A stretch of 64,000 nucleotides of DNA from OMIW01 sp044235645 (GTDB lineage Bacteria; Bdellovibrionota_C; UBA2361; OMIW01): positions 1-64,000 of the forward strand of contig JBIIHQ010000007.1 in assembly GCA_044235645.1 (NCBI GenBank), written 5' to 3'. A program made the translations under genes and the position numbers. This document shows, piece after piece, positions 8,837 through 18,597 of this stretch (positions are counted from its first letter, which is position 1; each line of letters opens with the position of its first letter). The notes beneath the pieces are model-generated. The model worked only from the letters and a program-made list of their open reading frames with translations. It was not told where the DNA came from and ran no database searches.

Positions 8837-10039
8837 TCAGGGGTGAGCTTGAAGGAATCGGCGGACCTGCCTGGCGTTCAGAAGATGATCCCAAACCTCG
8901 CGGACCTGCTCTCCATTCCGCTGCCATGAGAATCGTCCAGCCTGAACCAACCCTTTTTTTCGGTACTCCTCTCGACTACCGGGGCGCTCAAGCAACTGTC
9001 GCATCGCGCCACTCCACGCCATCGGGTCAGTCGGGGGCAACAAAAGTCCCGCATCTCCGACAACTTCGGGCAATGATGCCGCCGAGCTCGCGATCACGGG
9101 GCTGCCCTGTTCCATGGCTTCGAGGGCTGGGAATCCGAACCCCTCGTATAACGAGGGTACCAACACCGCCGTCGTGGTATCGTAGAGAGCCCGAAGCTCC
9201 TCTTTTTGAAGAAATCCGGTAAACAAGACATCGGGTATGCCCTGTTCTCGACAAAGATCTCGGTACGCCTGTTTAAACGGATCGCTAAAACTGCCGACGA
9301 CCACAAGCTGACACGAATGGCTCTTCCGCGTTAACGTAAACGCCTCGAGCGCAAGCGGAAAATTTTTATGTTTCTCGATCCCTCCCACAATCAAAAAGAA
9401 TGGGAGCCGTATTCCGTGACGGGCGCAAACAGAGCGAAAAACTTCCAGGTTCGCTTCTTGGCCCTGACGCCCGCCCGTAAAATTACACCCAGCATAGATG
9501 GTCGTGATCCGATCGGGACAGATCCCCGCAACTCTCATGAGATCGGAACGGGTACAGTCTGAAATTGAGAAAATATGACAGTTACTTGCAACCACCTGTT
9601 CAAGCCGGTTGAGGTACGCCTCCTGAGAACGCGGATCCCACCGGTCGATGTGCTGGTCAGCAACCCGGAGCGGTATCAGGTCATAAAAAAGGGCTGTCGT
9701 GATGTCTGAACGGGGACGGCTCCGAAGAGGCGAATCATAGCCCGGAAGAATCGTCATCGGATCGGGTATGTGCACAATATCAAAAACCTCATCCCTTACC
9801 GCCTCCAGCGTTGCGACCCGGGCACCGAACTCCTCAGATAACCGAGAGACGAGCGGATGCACGTGCCGTTCTCTGTTAACGATTAAGGTAACACTGAGCG
9901 GAGCACCACTCCGGAAAGTCGCTCGGAGATGTGGCTCGACATAATGTCCAATTCCTCGTTCCCCCAACTCCGGATAATCAAAAAGCCTCGCATCAACAGC
10001 AAGCGATACGTTACCGCCACGTGGGCCATCAAGTCTCAT
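8837..10039 (-). CDS. Family 4-type glycosyltransferase
   Basis: A 400-aa GT-B glycosyltransferase. The C-terminal half has the nucleotide-sugar binding pattern: FFLIVGGIEKHKNFPLALEAF, then VLVPSLYEGFGFPALEAMEQG with the two catalytic-site Glu residues, then PEVVGDAGLL. This is typical of mannosyl/rhamnosyl transferases acting on lipid-linked glycans or capsule. The ATG at 10039 follows a GGGG box by 5 bases. It is the last gene of a three-gene minus-strand glycosyltransferase cluster, 41 bases after the preceding gene. Donor and acceptor are unknown. Confidence 0.92.
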   Translation of the reverse strand: MRLDGPRGGNVSLAVDARLFDYPELGERGIGHYVEPHLRATFRSGAPLSVTLIVNRERHVHPLVSRLSEEFGARVATLEAVRDEVFDIVHIPDPMTILPGYDSPLRSRPRSDITTALFYDLIPLRVADQHIDRWDPRSQEAYLNRLEQVVASNCHIFSISDCTRSDLMRVAGICPDRITTIYAGCNFTGGRQGQEANLEVFRSVCARHGIRLPFFLIVGGIEKHKNFPLALEAFTLTRKSHSCQLVVVGSFSDPFKQAYRDLCREQGIPDVLFTGFLQKEELRALYDTTTAVLVPSLYEGFGFPALEAMEQGSPVIASSAASLPEVVGDAGLLLPPTDPMAWSGAMRQLLERPGSREEYRKKGLVQAGRFSWQRNGEQVREVWDHLLNARQVRRFLQAHP

Positions 10040-10080
10040 GGTAACCCCGATTGTGCGCCTCGTTTCAACATTCGGACGAA

Positions 10081-11370
10081 CTACGCGGACTCTCCGTACA
10101 TCTCAGTGATCAGAGCTTTCAACTGTTGAGCCTGAAAACAGATCTGGTCAGCTTCTCCAATAAAGGTGCTAGTTGCATAGCCCCGCGCCTCTCCCTCTCG
10201 ACCCTCTTGCATGAGCCTCCAGATACGAACCAACCCAAGAACCGGAGATCCTGGCCACGCCTCCACCGCCCGATCAATCAATCGAGCACCCGCCGAGGAA
10301 TGCTGCAAAACGTCATACTCAAGGCAACCCACTACTGCCAACGTGGCCTGGGTATGCGTTATTTGTTCACCCGCTGCGATCGCCTGTTCAAGCGCGAGCC
10401 CGGCGGCTGCAAGTGCCTCAATCCGAAGAGCAGCATGAGGAAGCGCGCGTCTACTTAAAGCCAAGTGTACGTGATTTGTCATCATCCCGAGGTGTCGATG
10501 TCGCCCTCCTTGAAAGCGAAGAGTGCTCAACATATTGCCGACCAAATCAGCTCGATGGCGAGGGAGATGTGCGCGAAGTATTTCAGCTCGACCTGCCTCA
10601 CCAATACTACGCGCCCTATCCTTATGAGCAAGGAAATATGCTATCTTTTCTGCCGCATCCATATGGTCATCGGGGGTGTACGTAACGAGGACCTCACCCT
10701 CTTTAAACAGCTCGCGCAGCCCATTTCCAGTTGATTCGGTTAAAAGCAGAGACCCAGACATCATCGCCTCAAACACCCGGAAATTGAGATCCCCCTTTAC
10801 TGTCTGATTGATAACAATGTGGCTCTTGGGAAAGATATTCTGAAATGAACCGGTAGTAACGGTCACAGGAGCGCACGATTGTAACCTGTTAAAAAAATCC
10901 ACCCGACGAGGATTGAGAGTCGGATTGAGGGTTCCGACAAAACATGCATCCATTTCTTTTTCTAAGGATCCCTCATATTCAACCGATGCCCACAGAGGCA
11001 ACCACTCGACTTGATTGTCCTTCTCCCCAAAGAACGGAAGAAAGTCACTCTGCGCGATCAAAGTCTTATCAACCGCCTGACTTAGTTCGCGATGCCGCAC
11101 AAAGTGATGATGTGTATCAACAGAGTAAAAGAGGATTGGAAGCTTCAGCTCATCGAGGCCAAAAATCGAAAGTGGTGTACTATCGTCGAAAATGACGACA
11201 ACATCAGGAGAAAAATCAGGTAGATAGTATTCGAGAATGTGATTGATGTGGGAAATGCCATACGGGACGTCGACGTCGAGGTAAGGATACCGGCCAATCG
11301 AAACCACACGATGTCCATCCTCTCGCCACTCCTTCGCGAACCAATACTGATTGATAAGAAGCACATTCAT
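10081..11370 (-). CDS. CgeB/YkvP-like glycosyltransferase
   Basis: A 429-aa protein. Residues about 1-280 look like a GT-B enzyme of the CgeB/YkvP type (glycosyl transferase family 1_2): an N-terminal LLINQYW strand, the VVVIFDDSTPLSIFG and FYSVDTHHH segments, ACFVGTLNP, and a C-terminal NFRVFEAMMSGSLLLTE motif. The last 130 residues are helical and Ala-rich, possibly TPR-like. The ATG at 11370 is preceded by GGTGAG; an upstream TTG is the alternative. It sits in the middle of the glycosyltransferase cluster and probably modifies a surface glycan or a glycoprotein such as the nearby pilin. Confidence 0.8.
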   Translation of the reverse strand: MNVLLINQYWFAKEWREDGHRVVSIGRYPYLDVDVPYGISHINHILEYYLPDFSPDVVVIFDDSTPLSIFGLDELKLPILFYSVDTHHHFVRHRELSQAVDKTLIAQSDFLPFFGEKDNQVEWLPLWASVEYEGSLEKEMDACFVGTLNPTLNPRRVDFFNRLQSCAPVTVTTGSFQNIFPKSHIVINQTVKGDLNFRVFEAMMSGSLLLTESTGNGLRELFKEGEVLVTYTPDDHMDAAEKIAYFLAHKDRARSIGEAGRAEILRAHLPRHRADLVGNMLSTLRFQGGRHRHLGMMTNHVHLALSRRALPHAALRIEALAAAGLALEQAIAAGEQITHTQATLAVVGCLEYDVLQHSSAGARLIDRAVEAWPGSPVLGLVRIWRLMQEGREGEARGYATSTFIGEADQICFQAQQLKALITEMYGESA

Positions 11371-11457
11371 GTAAAAACTCACCTTCAAACAGCGCGTGAG
11401 CAGATTCGAATGGCTACTTCATCTCCCATCAAAATACCCCCTGCCCCAGTTTTTTAC

Positions 11458-14451
11458 CTATTGGCGGTTTTCGCTCCCAACTCGTGACTCAGCGAGTCTT
11501 ACCGCCAACTGACGATACCGCTCACCATTTGGCTCGAGAGAACCAAGCTTTTCAAGACAAGCCTCCGCTTCGCTTTGCTTACCTTGGGCCAACAAACATT
11601 CCCCAAGAGAAAGCAACAGTTCCACGTCCCCCGAGTGTAGGTTGAGATAGTCACAGATAAGCTTTTCTATATCTGCGAGCCGTCCAAGATGATAACCGAC
11701 ATCGATGGCTCCATAGAGGGCTCCGAGATTTTCGGGATTTATATCAAGAGAACGGAGGAACGCATTCCAGCTATCCTCCCATCTACCACCATGACGAGCA
11801 CACAATCCAAGACCTGCCCACGCCGCATCATTTCGGTGATCGAGATCCCTCGCGCGAGAGAAGAGCTCCTCTGCTCGCTCCCAGCCGCTTCTGTAAGCAG
11901 CGAGAGCACCCTGACCACTCAAAGCCCGACTAGACTGAGGGTTGCTCTCAAGAACTCGAGAGTAGACCGCCTTTGCGTCTTCCTCATCCCCAGAGAGGGC
12001 ATGACTTTCAGCTTTAAGGATCATGATCCGCTCTCGAAGAGTGCCGTCGGTGACTGTCTGAGTTAGAAGCTGATCGCAGCGTTGTAATATTGTGCTGTAT
12101 TCATGCCTCTTTTTAAGTATTTCGAGCTCTCCGATCTGCTCATCAATTGACCCACCTTTCCCGTCAGTCTGCTGGGGCGACTCATTAACTGACCCCAAGA
12201 TACCAACAAGCTCATTCGCCCCCCGATGGGAGGAGTCCTCTCTGAGGACGACTTCAACCTCGTGCTTCGCTTCCGTAATCTTTCCACTCCGATACAGTGC
12301 TGCAGCGTAACAATATCGCATCTCTTTATCCCTCGGATGTGAATTAAGATGGGTCTCAAGAGCGAGTAAGAGATCATCGAAACGGTTGAGAATATACGAA
12401 CACTCCATCAGATTAATGAGGGCAATTGACTGGCTGGGATCTCCCCTGAGTGCGCGAACAAGATATGAATACGCAGCCGCATGCTGTCGGAGAGCGACGT
12501 GACTCATGCCAAGCCCCGTCAGGGCTCGGGTGTCGACAGGATCGATTGCGATAACTGCCTCGAAAAGGGGGATGGCCTCTGGAGCCTTCCTATCGACGAG
12601 GAAAGTTGTAGCCTTCGACCTCAGAGCTCGAGCATTTGTGGGATTAATGGCGATAATGCGATCAAGCATCTTATGGGCACTCGCATACTCTCCCCGCTGT
12701 GTCAGCAGCTCAGCTTCGGCGAGAGCATTTTCAATCTCCTTATCACCTAATGACGGTCGACTATCTACCGTCGACGATTGCGAATGATGTGTGACTTCCG
12801 AAGCGGGCCGTTGGGATGGCTTCGCAATATCCGCCAACGCGTCCTTACTATGGACAACGTCTGCCTGACTTTTGGCATTTGTCGCCCCGTCCGCTGGGCC
12901 AAATAGTTTGACCGCGGCAGTTAGTGGCCTCACCCCACACTCTCCTCGCGAAACCGACACCATAAATGCAGTCACCAGATCGGAATCACCCGACAATAGC
13001 TCAAGAGCCCGGCCGAGGGCATGCTGAGCTTCATCAAAACGACCAGTAACCATAAAGAGACCCCCTTGTAAACGAAGCACGTCGAGGTCATCAGGGTGGC
13101 GCTCGGATAGTTCACTCGCAATGCGCTGGGCAGTCATCATATCCCCTGAGCGTGCCGCGTTTTGTGCTTGGCCCAAGAGAGCCTCTACTACTCCTTCGAC
13201 CTCGCGGGAGTCCTGCTGCGCATTCGATTGAGGAGCAGAGGAGATTTCTGCGCTCACATGTCCCGTTCTCGTCACGACACTCCGGTATGCCTCAAGAGTC
13301 TTGTCCACTGTAGTTTCCCATGAATAACTTTTCGCCACTCTCGCAAGCCCCTCAGGAACGGGGGCGTTCCAGGCCGCAAGCACTGCTGCTTCAATCGATT
13401 CGATATCCCACGGCTGACAGTAAAATGCATTCGTACCAAAATAGTCCGGCTGGGTTCCAGTATCCGTTACAACGATATTCCTTCCGTGAGCGGCTGCCTC
13501 GAGTGATACATGCCCCGGAAGTTCATACCAACTCGGAAGAGCATGTATTCGGCATGCAGCATATGCTGATGACAGCATTTCAGGGCTGACTCTCTCTATG
13601 ATAATCGTCTGCCCTTTCCGTTTGAAGTTCCTGATCGCCTGATCGTATTCCGGTTGATAGGTAAAACCTCCACTCGCAAGCACCACTGGAATATCCGAAT
13701 CCTCGAGAGCCCGTAACAACATGAGTTGATTCTTACGGGTCTCAAAACGGCCAACACAGAAGACAAAATCCCTAATTCCATATTCGGCGATAAATTGCTC
13801 AGGACCGACAAGTGCTCCCACCTCGTGGCCGAGCGGAATCTCGATTAGATTTTCTGCGTCGGGAAAATCTCTCTTGATCGAGGCCGTCTCCCTTGAACCA
13901 TTCGGAAATAGAGCTGCTGCATGAGAGACGATCCAGTCAGCCGGAAATCGTCGAGCCATCGGTGCTGCGGATAAGTCAAGTACAGCCCGCTCCCACCAAC
14001 GCTTTGACTGGCCTGCACGTATGTAGTCAAAAAGGTACTGGGCAACAAGGTGCGATTGATTGTGGAAGAACTGCACCTCCTCATAGAGAGTTGTCACCAC
14101 ATAAGGAACACCAGCAGCATAGGCTCGTTTTGCGAGCTGCTCGGTATATTCAGTTGTCGCGAAGTTGTAGAGGTGAACTAAATCAAAACCGCCCGGGTCC
14201 TGCGAACCATTCAGGTCCACAACCACCTCACATCCACGAGCGCGCAACCCCTCACTCAGAAGCTCGACCTGAACCGAATCCCCTCCTCGTTGAGTGAACG
14301 TATTAGGCCGATTTTGAATCAAGATTCGCAGACTTTCGGCAGATCCGAGCTGGACTTTACTATTCGGATAGAATCCTCTCCTCGATTGACCACCTATGGT
14401 CGAATGGTTTTTTGAATTCGGAATGTTCCGATCAAGTTCTCGCGACGCCAT
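11458..14451 (-). CDS. Glycosyltransferase fused to a long TPR domain
   Basis: A 997-aa two-part protein. Residues about 38-390 are a GT4-type glycosyltransferase: the N-terminal RGGDSVQVELLSEGL motif, FVFCVGRFETRKNQLMLLRAL, HALPSWYELPGHVSLEAAAHG and VTDTGTQPDYFG. From about residue 410 to the end come many TPR units with recurring A..G/Y..A..L spacing in blocks of about 34, interrupted by a low-complexity linker (about 500-570). GT plus TPR is seen in protein O-glycosylation and large surface-glycan enzymes. First gene of the cluster; ATG at 14451. No signal peptide, so it is cytoplasmic. Confidence 0.88.
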   Translation of the reverse strand: MASRELDRNIPNSKNHSTIGGQSRRGFYPNSKVQLGSAESLRILIQNRPNTFTQRGGDSVQVELLSEGLRARGCEVVVDLNGSQDPGGFDLVHLYNFATTEYTEQLAKRAYAAGVPYVVTTLYEEVQFFHNQSHLVAQYLFDYIRAGQSKRWWERAVLDLSAAPMARRFPADWIVSHAAALFPNGSRETASIKRDFPDAENLIEIPLGHEVGALVGPEQFIAEYGIRDFVFCVGRFETRKNQLMLLRALEDSDIPVVLASGGFTYQPEYDQAIRNFKRKGQTIIIERVSPEMLSSAYAACRIHALPSWYELPGHVSLEAAAHGRNIVVTDTGTQPDYFGTNAFYCQPWDIESIEAAVLAAWNAPVPEGLARVAKSYSWETTVDKTLEAYRSVVTRTGHVSAEISSAPQSNAQQDSREVEGVVEALLGQAQNAARSGDMMTAQRIASELSERHPDDLDVLRLQGGLFMVTGRFDEAQHALGRALELLSGDSDLVTAFMVSVSRGECGVRPLTAAVKLFGPADGATNAKSQADVVHSKDALADIAKPSQRPASEVTHHSQSSTVDSRPSLGDKEIENALAEAELLTQRGEYASAHKMLDRIIAINPTNARALRSKATTFLVDRKAPEAIPLFEAVIAIDPVDTRALTGLGMSHVALRQHAAAYSYLVRALRGDPSQSIALINLMECSYILNRFDDLLLALETHLNSHPRDKEMRYCYAAALYRSGKITEAKHEVEVVLREDSSHRGANELVGILGSVNESPQQTDGKGGSIDEQIGELEILKKRHEYSTILQRCDQLLTQTVTDGTLRERIMILKAESHALSGDEEDAKAVYSRVLESNPQSSRALSGQGALAAYRSGWERAEELFSRARDLDHRNDAAWAGLGLCARHGGRWEDSWNAFLRSLDINPENLGALYGAIDVGYHLGRLADIEKLICDYLNLHSGDVELLLSLGECLLAQGKQSEAEACLEKLGSLEPNGERYRQLAVRLAESRVGSENRQ

Positions 14452-14910
14452 GACTTCCTACCCCGTGTAGTGAAACAGATTGGTCATTGTAAGGACTCCT
14501 TAGAGCCCGTAGTCTCTCTGCACCGTTATGCGGCGCCCTCGAACTCGCTTGAAGAATCCCTCGATTCCCAAGCGCACGGCAGCCCCTACGCAAAACCCCA
14601 GTATGTGTCCCTCAGTATGACGCGGAACGGGGTCGTTGAGGTTCGCCGATTTGTAAAACTTTAGTGGAGAGTACTGATTGAGCCGGAGCCGGGTGGAAAA
14701 AGCTGATAATAGTGGTATCGAATAGACAATTACCTCGTTCAACCATTGGTTGTTGAGAGGATCGCCTTAAAAACTAACCCCGCATCTCGTAAACGGCGCG
14801 ATAAAGCCCATACCAATTAAACACGAATATAGGACTGCGCGCCGAGCAAGGACATGTCCGACAAGCATCCGAATCAGCAAATGAGCTCCCCTTTTTTTTG
14901 GGGTACATCC
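14452..14910. other. Intergenic region, no gene seen
   Basis: A 459-base gap between two minus-strand genes. It should hold the promoter of the glycosyltransferase cluster at its left side. Short open frames are present on both strands but none has a ribosome binding site or recognisable product. An oligo-T run at about 14890-14899 lies next to the end of the downstream gene but no stem accompanies it. Confidence 0.5.
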
Positions 14911-16215
14911 CTAAAAGGGTACTGAGTCGGGCGGCGCATCGTAATTACCCAGAGATGGCTGCTGTGTCGCTTCCATGCCTGGGCCTCCAATGCGAGGACC
15001 TCTGACGAGGAACAGCCTATCCAGCGCCTTATCGATTGGTCGGTCTCGTTCCGTTGTATTTACCGTCGGCAACTGGTAAGTCCCAGTCTTCGAATTACGG
15101 AATCTCTGACCTATTCTAATAAAATGATAAAACTTCTCTAGGAAGGCGCCTTTGTCATCTGAGACTCTGATAATAAATTGCCCATACGGGGATTCAGTTG
15201 TCGTAAAATTAAACGGTCGCCACCTCCCCCCGTTTTCTCTACTACCCGGAAGAGATGCCCTTTTTTTCAGGCCACCTGGTCCGAGGAGCTCCACCTGAGT
15301 TGCCGCTTTCGACTCGACAAAACCGCTAATCATGACCTTCCACCTCGGCTTTCTTCGCAAGGAACGGTTTTTTTTCCGGTCCTCTTCCGAGAGGTTTACT
15401 GAAGTGACAATCAGGTCCGCAACGAAAGGAGGTGAAAGGTTCTCTCGATAATCAAAAGAACCGCTATCGGCTAGTAACGTCTCAAGCGAGACGTTACGCC
15501 ACACATTAAAAATATCTCTGCCAACTTTTTCCCGCACAAGCGAGTCTGTCACATCGCGGTCGATGCGTTGAAGAAACTGAAGACCTTCGCGGGGTGAAAG
15601 CGACCTAATCTCCTTTCCCTGAAAATACTCCAAACCTGCGATGAAATTACGAACCGCGAGCCGAGAATCAACATTCTGAGGAGGTAGCATTTTAAAAAGA
15701 GACTCACTCTCCGCGGTTGCTCGCTGGATCGTCGTAAGAACGACGGGAAGCTGAAGTACCTCCCACGTCGGATTTCCGCTTTTGAGAGCCCGCAGGAGCA
15801 CCTTTCGCTGAGCCGGCTTATCCCCACGAAGTGCTTTGAGGCCCTTGTTCTTCGGCCGAAGAGGCGCAAAAAGCCTCGAGAGAAATCCTTGAGGCTCCGA
15901 GTCACCCAAATTCGGCACCACCCCCGCCTCGACCCCCGCCGCTGTAATTTTATCGTACTCACCAGCATCAAACTTTCCAATCACGGCGTCAAAAGGGTCG
16001 GCACTCTTTCTCTTGACCACTCTGTCAGCAAGCTGACGCGCCGCTACTTCCTGAGATTTTGCAGGGGGAGCCTCACCATTTTTTCCTTTCGAAGCGAACG
16101 TCGCTACAATTTCCGGCGAATACCACAGCGCTACCGCCGCGAGGAAGGCACCCGCAATCACGAGCATCCCGCGTGGATTGTTTGGCGTACCTTTGAGAAG
16201 TCCCTGAAGCGACAC
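14911..16215 (-). CDS. Hypothetical single-pass membrane protein
   Basis: A 434-aa protein I do not recognise. A short cytoplasmic start with GTPNNPRG is followed by one membrane segment (about 17-39), so most of the protein is expected on the outer face of the inner membrane. The middle (about 70-270) is helical; the last 150 residues look beta-rich, including an immunoglobulin-like stretch around KVMISGFVESKAATQVEL that could be a binding module. It is separated by 159 bases from the upstream kinase gene, so it may belong to the same transcript. Confidence 0.6.
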   Translation of the reverse strand: MSLQGLLKGTPNNPRGMLVIAGAFLAAVALWYSPEIVATFASKGKNGEAPPAKSQEVAARQLADRVVKRKSADPFDAVIGKFDAGEYDKITAAGVEAGVVPNLGDSEPQGFLSRLFAPLRPKNKGLKALRGDKPAQRKVLLRALKSGNPTWEVLQLPVVLTTIQRATAESESLFKMLPPQNVDSRLAVRNFIAGLEYFQGKEIRSLSPREGLQFLQRIDRDVTDSLVREKVGRDIFNVWRNVSLETLLADSGSFDYRENLSPPFVADLIVTSVNLSEEDRKKNRSLRRKPRWKVMISGFVESKAATQVELLGPGGLKKRASLPGSRENGGRWRPFNFTTTESPYGQFIIRVSDDKGAFLEKFYHFIRIGQRFRNSKTGTYQLPTVNTTERDRPIDKALDRLFLVRGPRIGGPGMEATQQPSLGNYDAPPDSVPF

Positions 16216-16374
16216 GATATCTTACTCAAAAAAACGACAGATAGCCTCCCGGCGGGGGGCCACCGTTAGTAGAAAGATGACGACATTACCCGCACCGTTC
16301 CAACCAACAACGAAAGCCGAGTAAGCTCTACCCCTATCACAATCGGTTGCATATCGCCCCAAAAGGCCCTGCCA

Positions 16375-17364
16375 TCACAAGAGGTCCCAGTGTTGGCGCG
16401 CTCCCCCCGAGAACCTTGCTCCCATCTGGGTTATGACCTGAGAAGCCATAGAACATGCACGAAGCGCCGCATTTTCGAGCGACAGCCCGTGGGTAAGCCC
16501 GTAAAGCAATGCCCCAGCAAACATGTCCCCTGCTCCCGTCGCATCAATCGCCACAACCTCAGGAGATGGAACCCTCGCCTCCTCTCCATTGTACCACACC
16601 CAGGCCCCCTGAGCGCCCCGAGTTAAAGCTACCCCCGGTACCATCCGGCACAGACGCTTGAATGCCTCCTCACAATCAGACACACCGGTGAGAGTCATTG
16701 CTTCGATTTCATTAGCAAAAAGAAGATCAACAGATTCTATCGCCTCCAATAGTGGCTCCCGACAGCTTTCAATGACCCACGCATCCGAGCAGGTAAGCGC
16801 CACCTTCGTACCAAGGCGCTTTCCCGCTCTTACCGCAGCGAGGGTCGCGGGACGTCCAAATTCGGGATTGGCGAAGGGATATCCCTCAACGAAAATCCAT
16901 TCAGAGTCGGAAAGAACCTCCTCCCGAACATGCTCCGGGCTCAGGAGAGCCGAAGCGGCGAGACACGTACGCATGGTTCGTTCAGCGTCCGGAGTTACCA
17001 CAGAAAGACAGGTACCTGTCGTTCCTGCATCGATCCGGGCACCCACGAAAGAGACCCCCATTGAGCCACATTCGTCAACATAAAATCGTCCCCAGTCGTC
17101 ATCTCCAAGCACTGCCATCAGAGCGGCAGCCCCCCCGAGCTGAGCAAATGCGGCCACCGAATTGGCAACACTGCCTCCACTCACTTTAGTCTCAATCTGC
17201 CCCCCCAATCGCTCGATGAGTCCGGCCTGCTCACCCTGATCGACAAGCCTCATCGACCCCTTCTCTAGCGAAAGCGTTGACAGGTGCTCGTCCTGCGCCC
17301 GAACAAAGATATCAACGATCGCATTACCAAAACCGCATAAGCGGTAAGGACGGGTTTTATTCAT
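16375..17364 (-). CDS. PfkB-family carbohydrate/nucleoside kinase
   Basis: A 329-aa ribokinase-fold kinase. The N-terminal GFGNAIVDI, the SGGSVANSVAAFAQLGG block, and the C-terminal DATGAGDMFAGALLYGL motif with the catalytic Asp and anion hole are all present. The start pattern (CGFGNAIVDIFV.. then KGSMRLVD) is close to bacterial adenosine-kinase-like or sugar kinases of unknown substrate. It lies 24 bases after ispH and is probably cotranscribed with it. Confidence 0.88.
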   Translation of the reverse strand: MNKTRPYRLCGFGNAIVDIFVRAQDEHLSTLSLEKGSMRLVDQGEQAGLIERLGGQIETKVSGGSVANSVAAFAQLGGAAALMAVLGDDDWGRFYVDECGSMGVSFVGARIDAGTTGTCLSVVTPDAERTMRTCLAASALLSPEHVREEVLSDSEWIFVEGYPFANPEFGRPATLAAVRAGKRLGTKVALTCSDAWVIESCREPLLEAIESVDLLFANEIEAMTLTGVSDCEEAFKRLCRMVPGVALTRGAQGAWVWYNGEEARVPSPEVVAIDATGAGDMFAGALLYGLTHGLSLENAALRACSMASQVITQMGARFSGGARQHWDLL

Positions 17365-17388
17365 AGCGTTAGTTTCCTCGATGCATGT

Positions 17389-18597
17389 CTATATTAAGTC
17401 TTGTCGCAGCAACTCCTCGATGCGACACATTACCCCCTCGATTTCCGCATCGGGCGTACTCGCCCCAGCCGTCAAAGCAATCCTAACGGGACGGTTCGAG
17501 GGAAGCCAATCAGCCGTCTGAACAACTTGAGCATGAGGTGCGAGGTGAGAGACCACGCCATCTTCCCCTATGTCTTGTGCTCCTCTGATATGATACGTAA
17601 CGAATTTCTTGCGAAGTAGGGTCGCGAGATTAGCGGTGTTCGAGGAGTTAAATCCACCCACGACGATCGCAAGGTCGCTCACGCTACTCATCGGATCAGA
17701 GAGTAAGGCCCGCGCCGCTGATTGATTCTCTGATGTCGCGTAGCAGAGCGTATCTCGTGTATCTGCGAAATGCTCCTGAATCGTATCAGCTCCGAACCTC
17801 TCAATAAGAGCCGATCTGATACGCCGACCAACCTCTTTCGTTTCCTCGGCAAGCATCGTTGTCTGGTTGATTACCCCAACCCGTCTGAGGTGCACTTCTG
17901 GATCGAACTCTGGAGTTATCTTGGCACCAAAATCTCTATAAAACCCCTCCCGCGAACCCTCGCCCCTCATGTAGAGACAAAGCCTATCTACCTCTTCAAG
18001 AGTTTTTACCACGACGCCCCCTGGCGCACACTGCTGCACCCGGGAAAATGTTGCCCGTGTCTCCTCATGGTATCCCTTCCCATGAACAACCAGGGAAAAG
18101 CCATCTTTACCCAACTGAGCCGCTCGTCGCCAGACCTTTTCAACAAAGGGACAGGTGGCGTCATACGCAGTTACCGCAATTCCTGCCGAGGAAAGCTCCT
18201 CCATAACAGCCAGCGGCGCCCCGAATGCAGGAACGATGACAACATCTCCTTTTTGCAGCCGCGACGTAGGTACGATCTCCTTGCCATCACTCGTGCGCAA
18301 AAATTGGATACCTCTTTCGACAAGATCCGCATTAACCGCGGGATTATGAATCATCTCGCTCACAAGAAATATCCGTTTGTCCGGATTCTCAGAGAGAGCG
18401 CGATAAGCTACCTCAACAGCATTATCAACTCCAAAACAGAAACCAAAATGTCTCGCGAGGAGAAAAGAGACTCCAGGTCGATCAATCTTTGTTGGAGATA
18501 GATCGCGCTTTCGCGGATCGTCCTCAGTGCGACGGCGCCGTATAGACGTTACGACATCAGAAAAGTACTTCTGTTCTTGAGAGCGCGGTATCTTCAT
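17389..18597 (-). CDS. ispH: 4-hydroxy-3-methylbut-2-enyl diphosphate reductase
   Basis: A 402-aa IspH (LytB), the iron-sulfur enzyme that makes IPP and DMAPP in the last step of the MEP isoprenoid pathway. The motif ARHFGFCFGVDNAVEVAYRA carries the first cluster Cys; ATCPFVEKV and the later NSSNTANLA region are also present. It is about 90 residues longer than the usual bacterial form (about 310) and matches the long plant/cyanobacterial type in layout (N-terminal extension and insertions around RRVGVINQTTMLAEE). The ATG overlaps the stop of the upstream lipoprotein gene (ATGA), so expression is coupled. Confidence 0.93.
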   Translation of the reverse strand: MKIPRSQEQKYFSDVVTSIRRRRTEDDPRKRDLSPTKIDRPGVSFLLARHFGFCFGVDNAVEVAYRALSENPDKRIFLVSEMIHNPAVNADLVERGIQFLRTSDGKEIVPTSRLQKGDVVIVPAFGAPLAVMEELSSAGIAVTAYDATCPFVEKVWRRAAQLGKDGFSLVVHGKGYHEETRATFSRVQQCAPGGVVVKTLEEVDRLCLYMRGEGSREGFYRDFGAKITPEFDPEVHLRRVGVINQTTMLAEETKEVGRRIRSALIERFGADTIQEHFADTRDTLCYATSENQSAARALLSDPMSSVSDLAIVVGGFNSSNTANLATLLRKKFVTYHIRGAQDIGEDGVVSHLAPHAQVVQTADWLPSNRPVRIALTAGASTPDAEIEGVMCRIEELLRQDLI

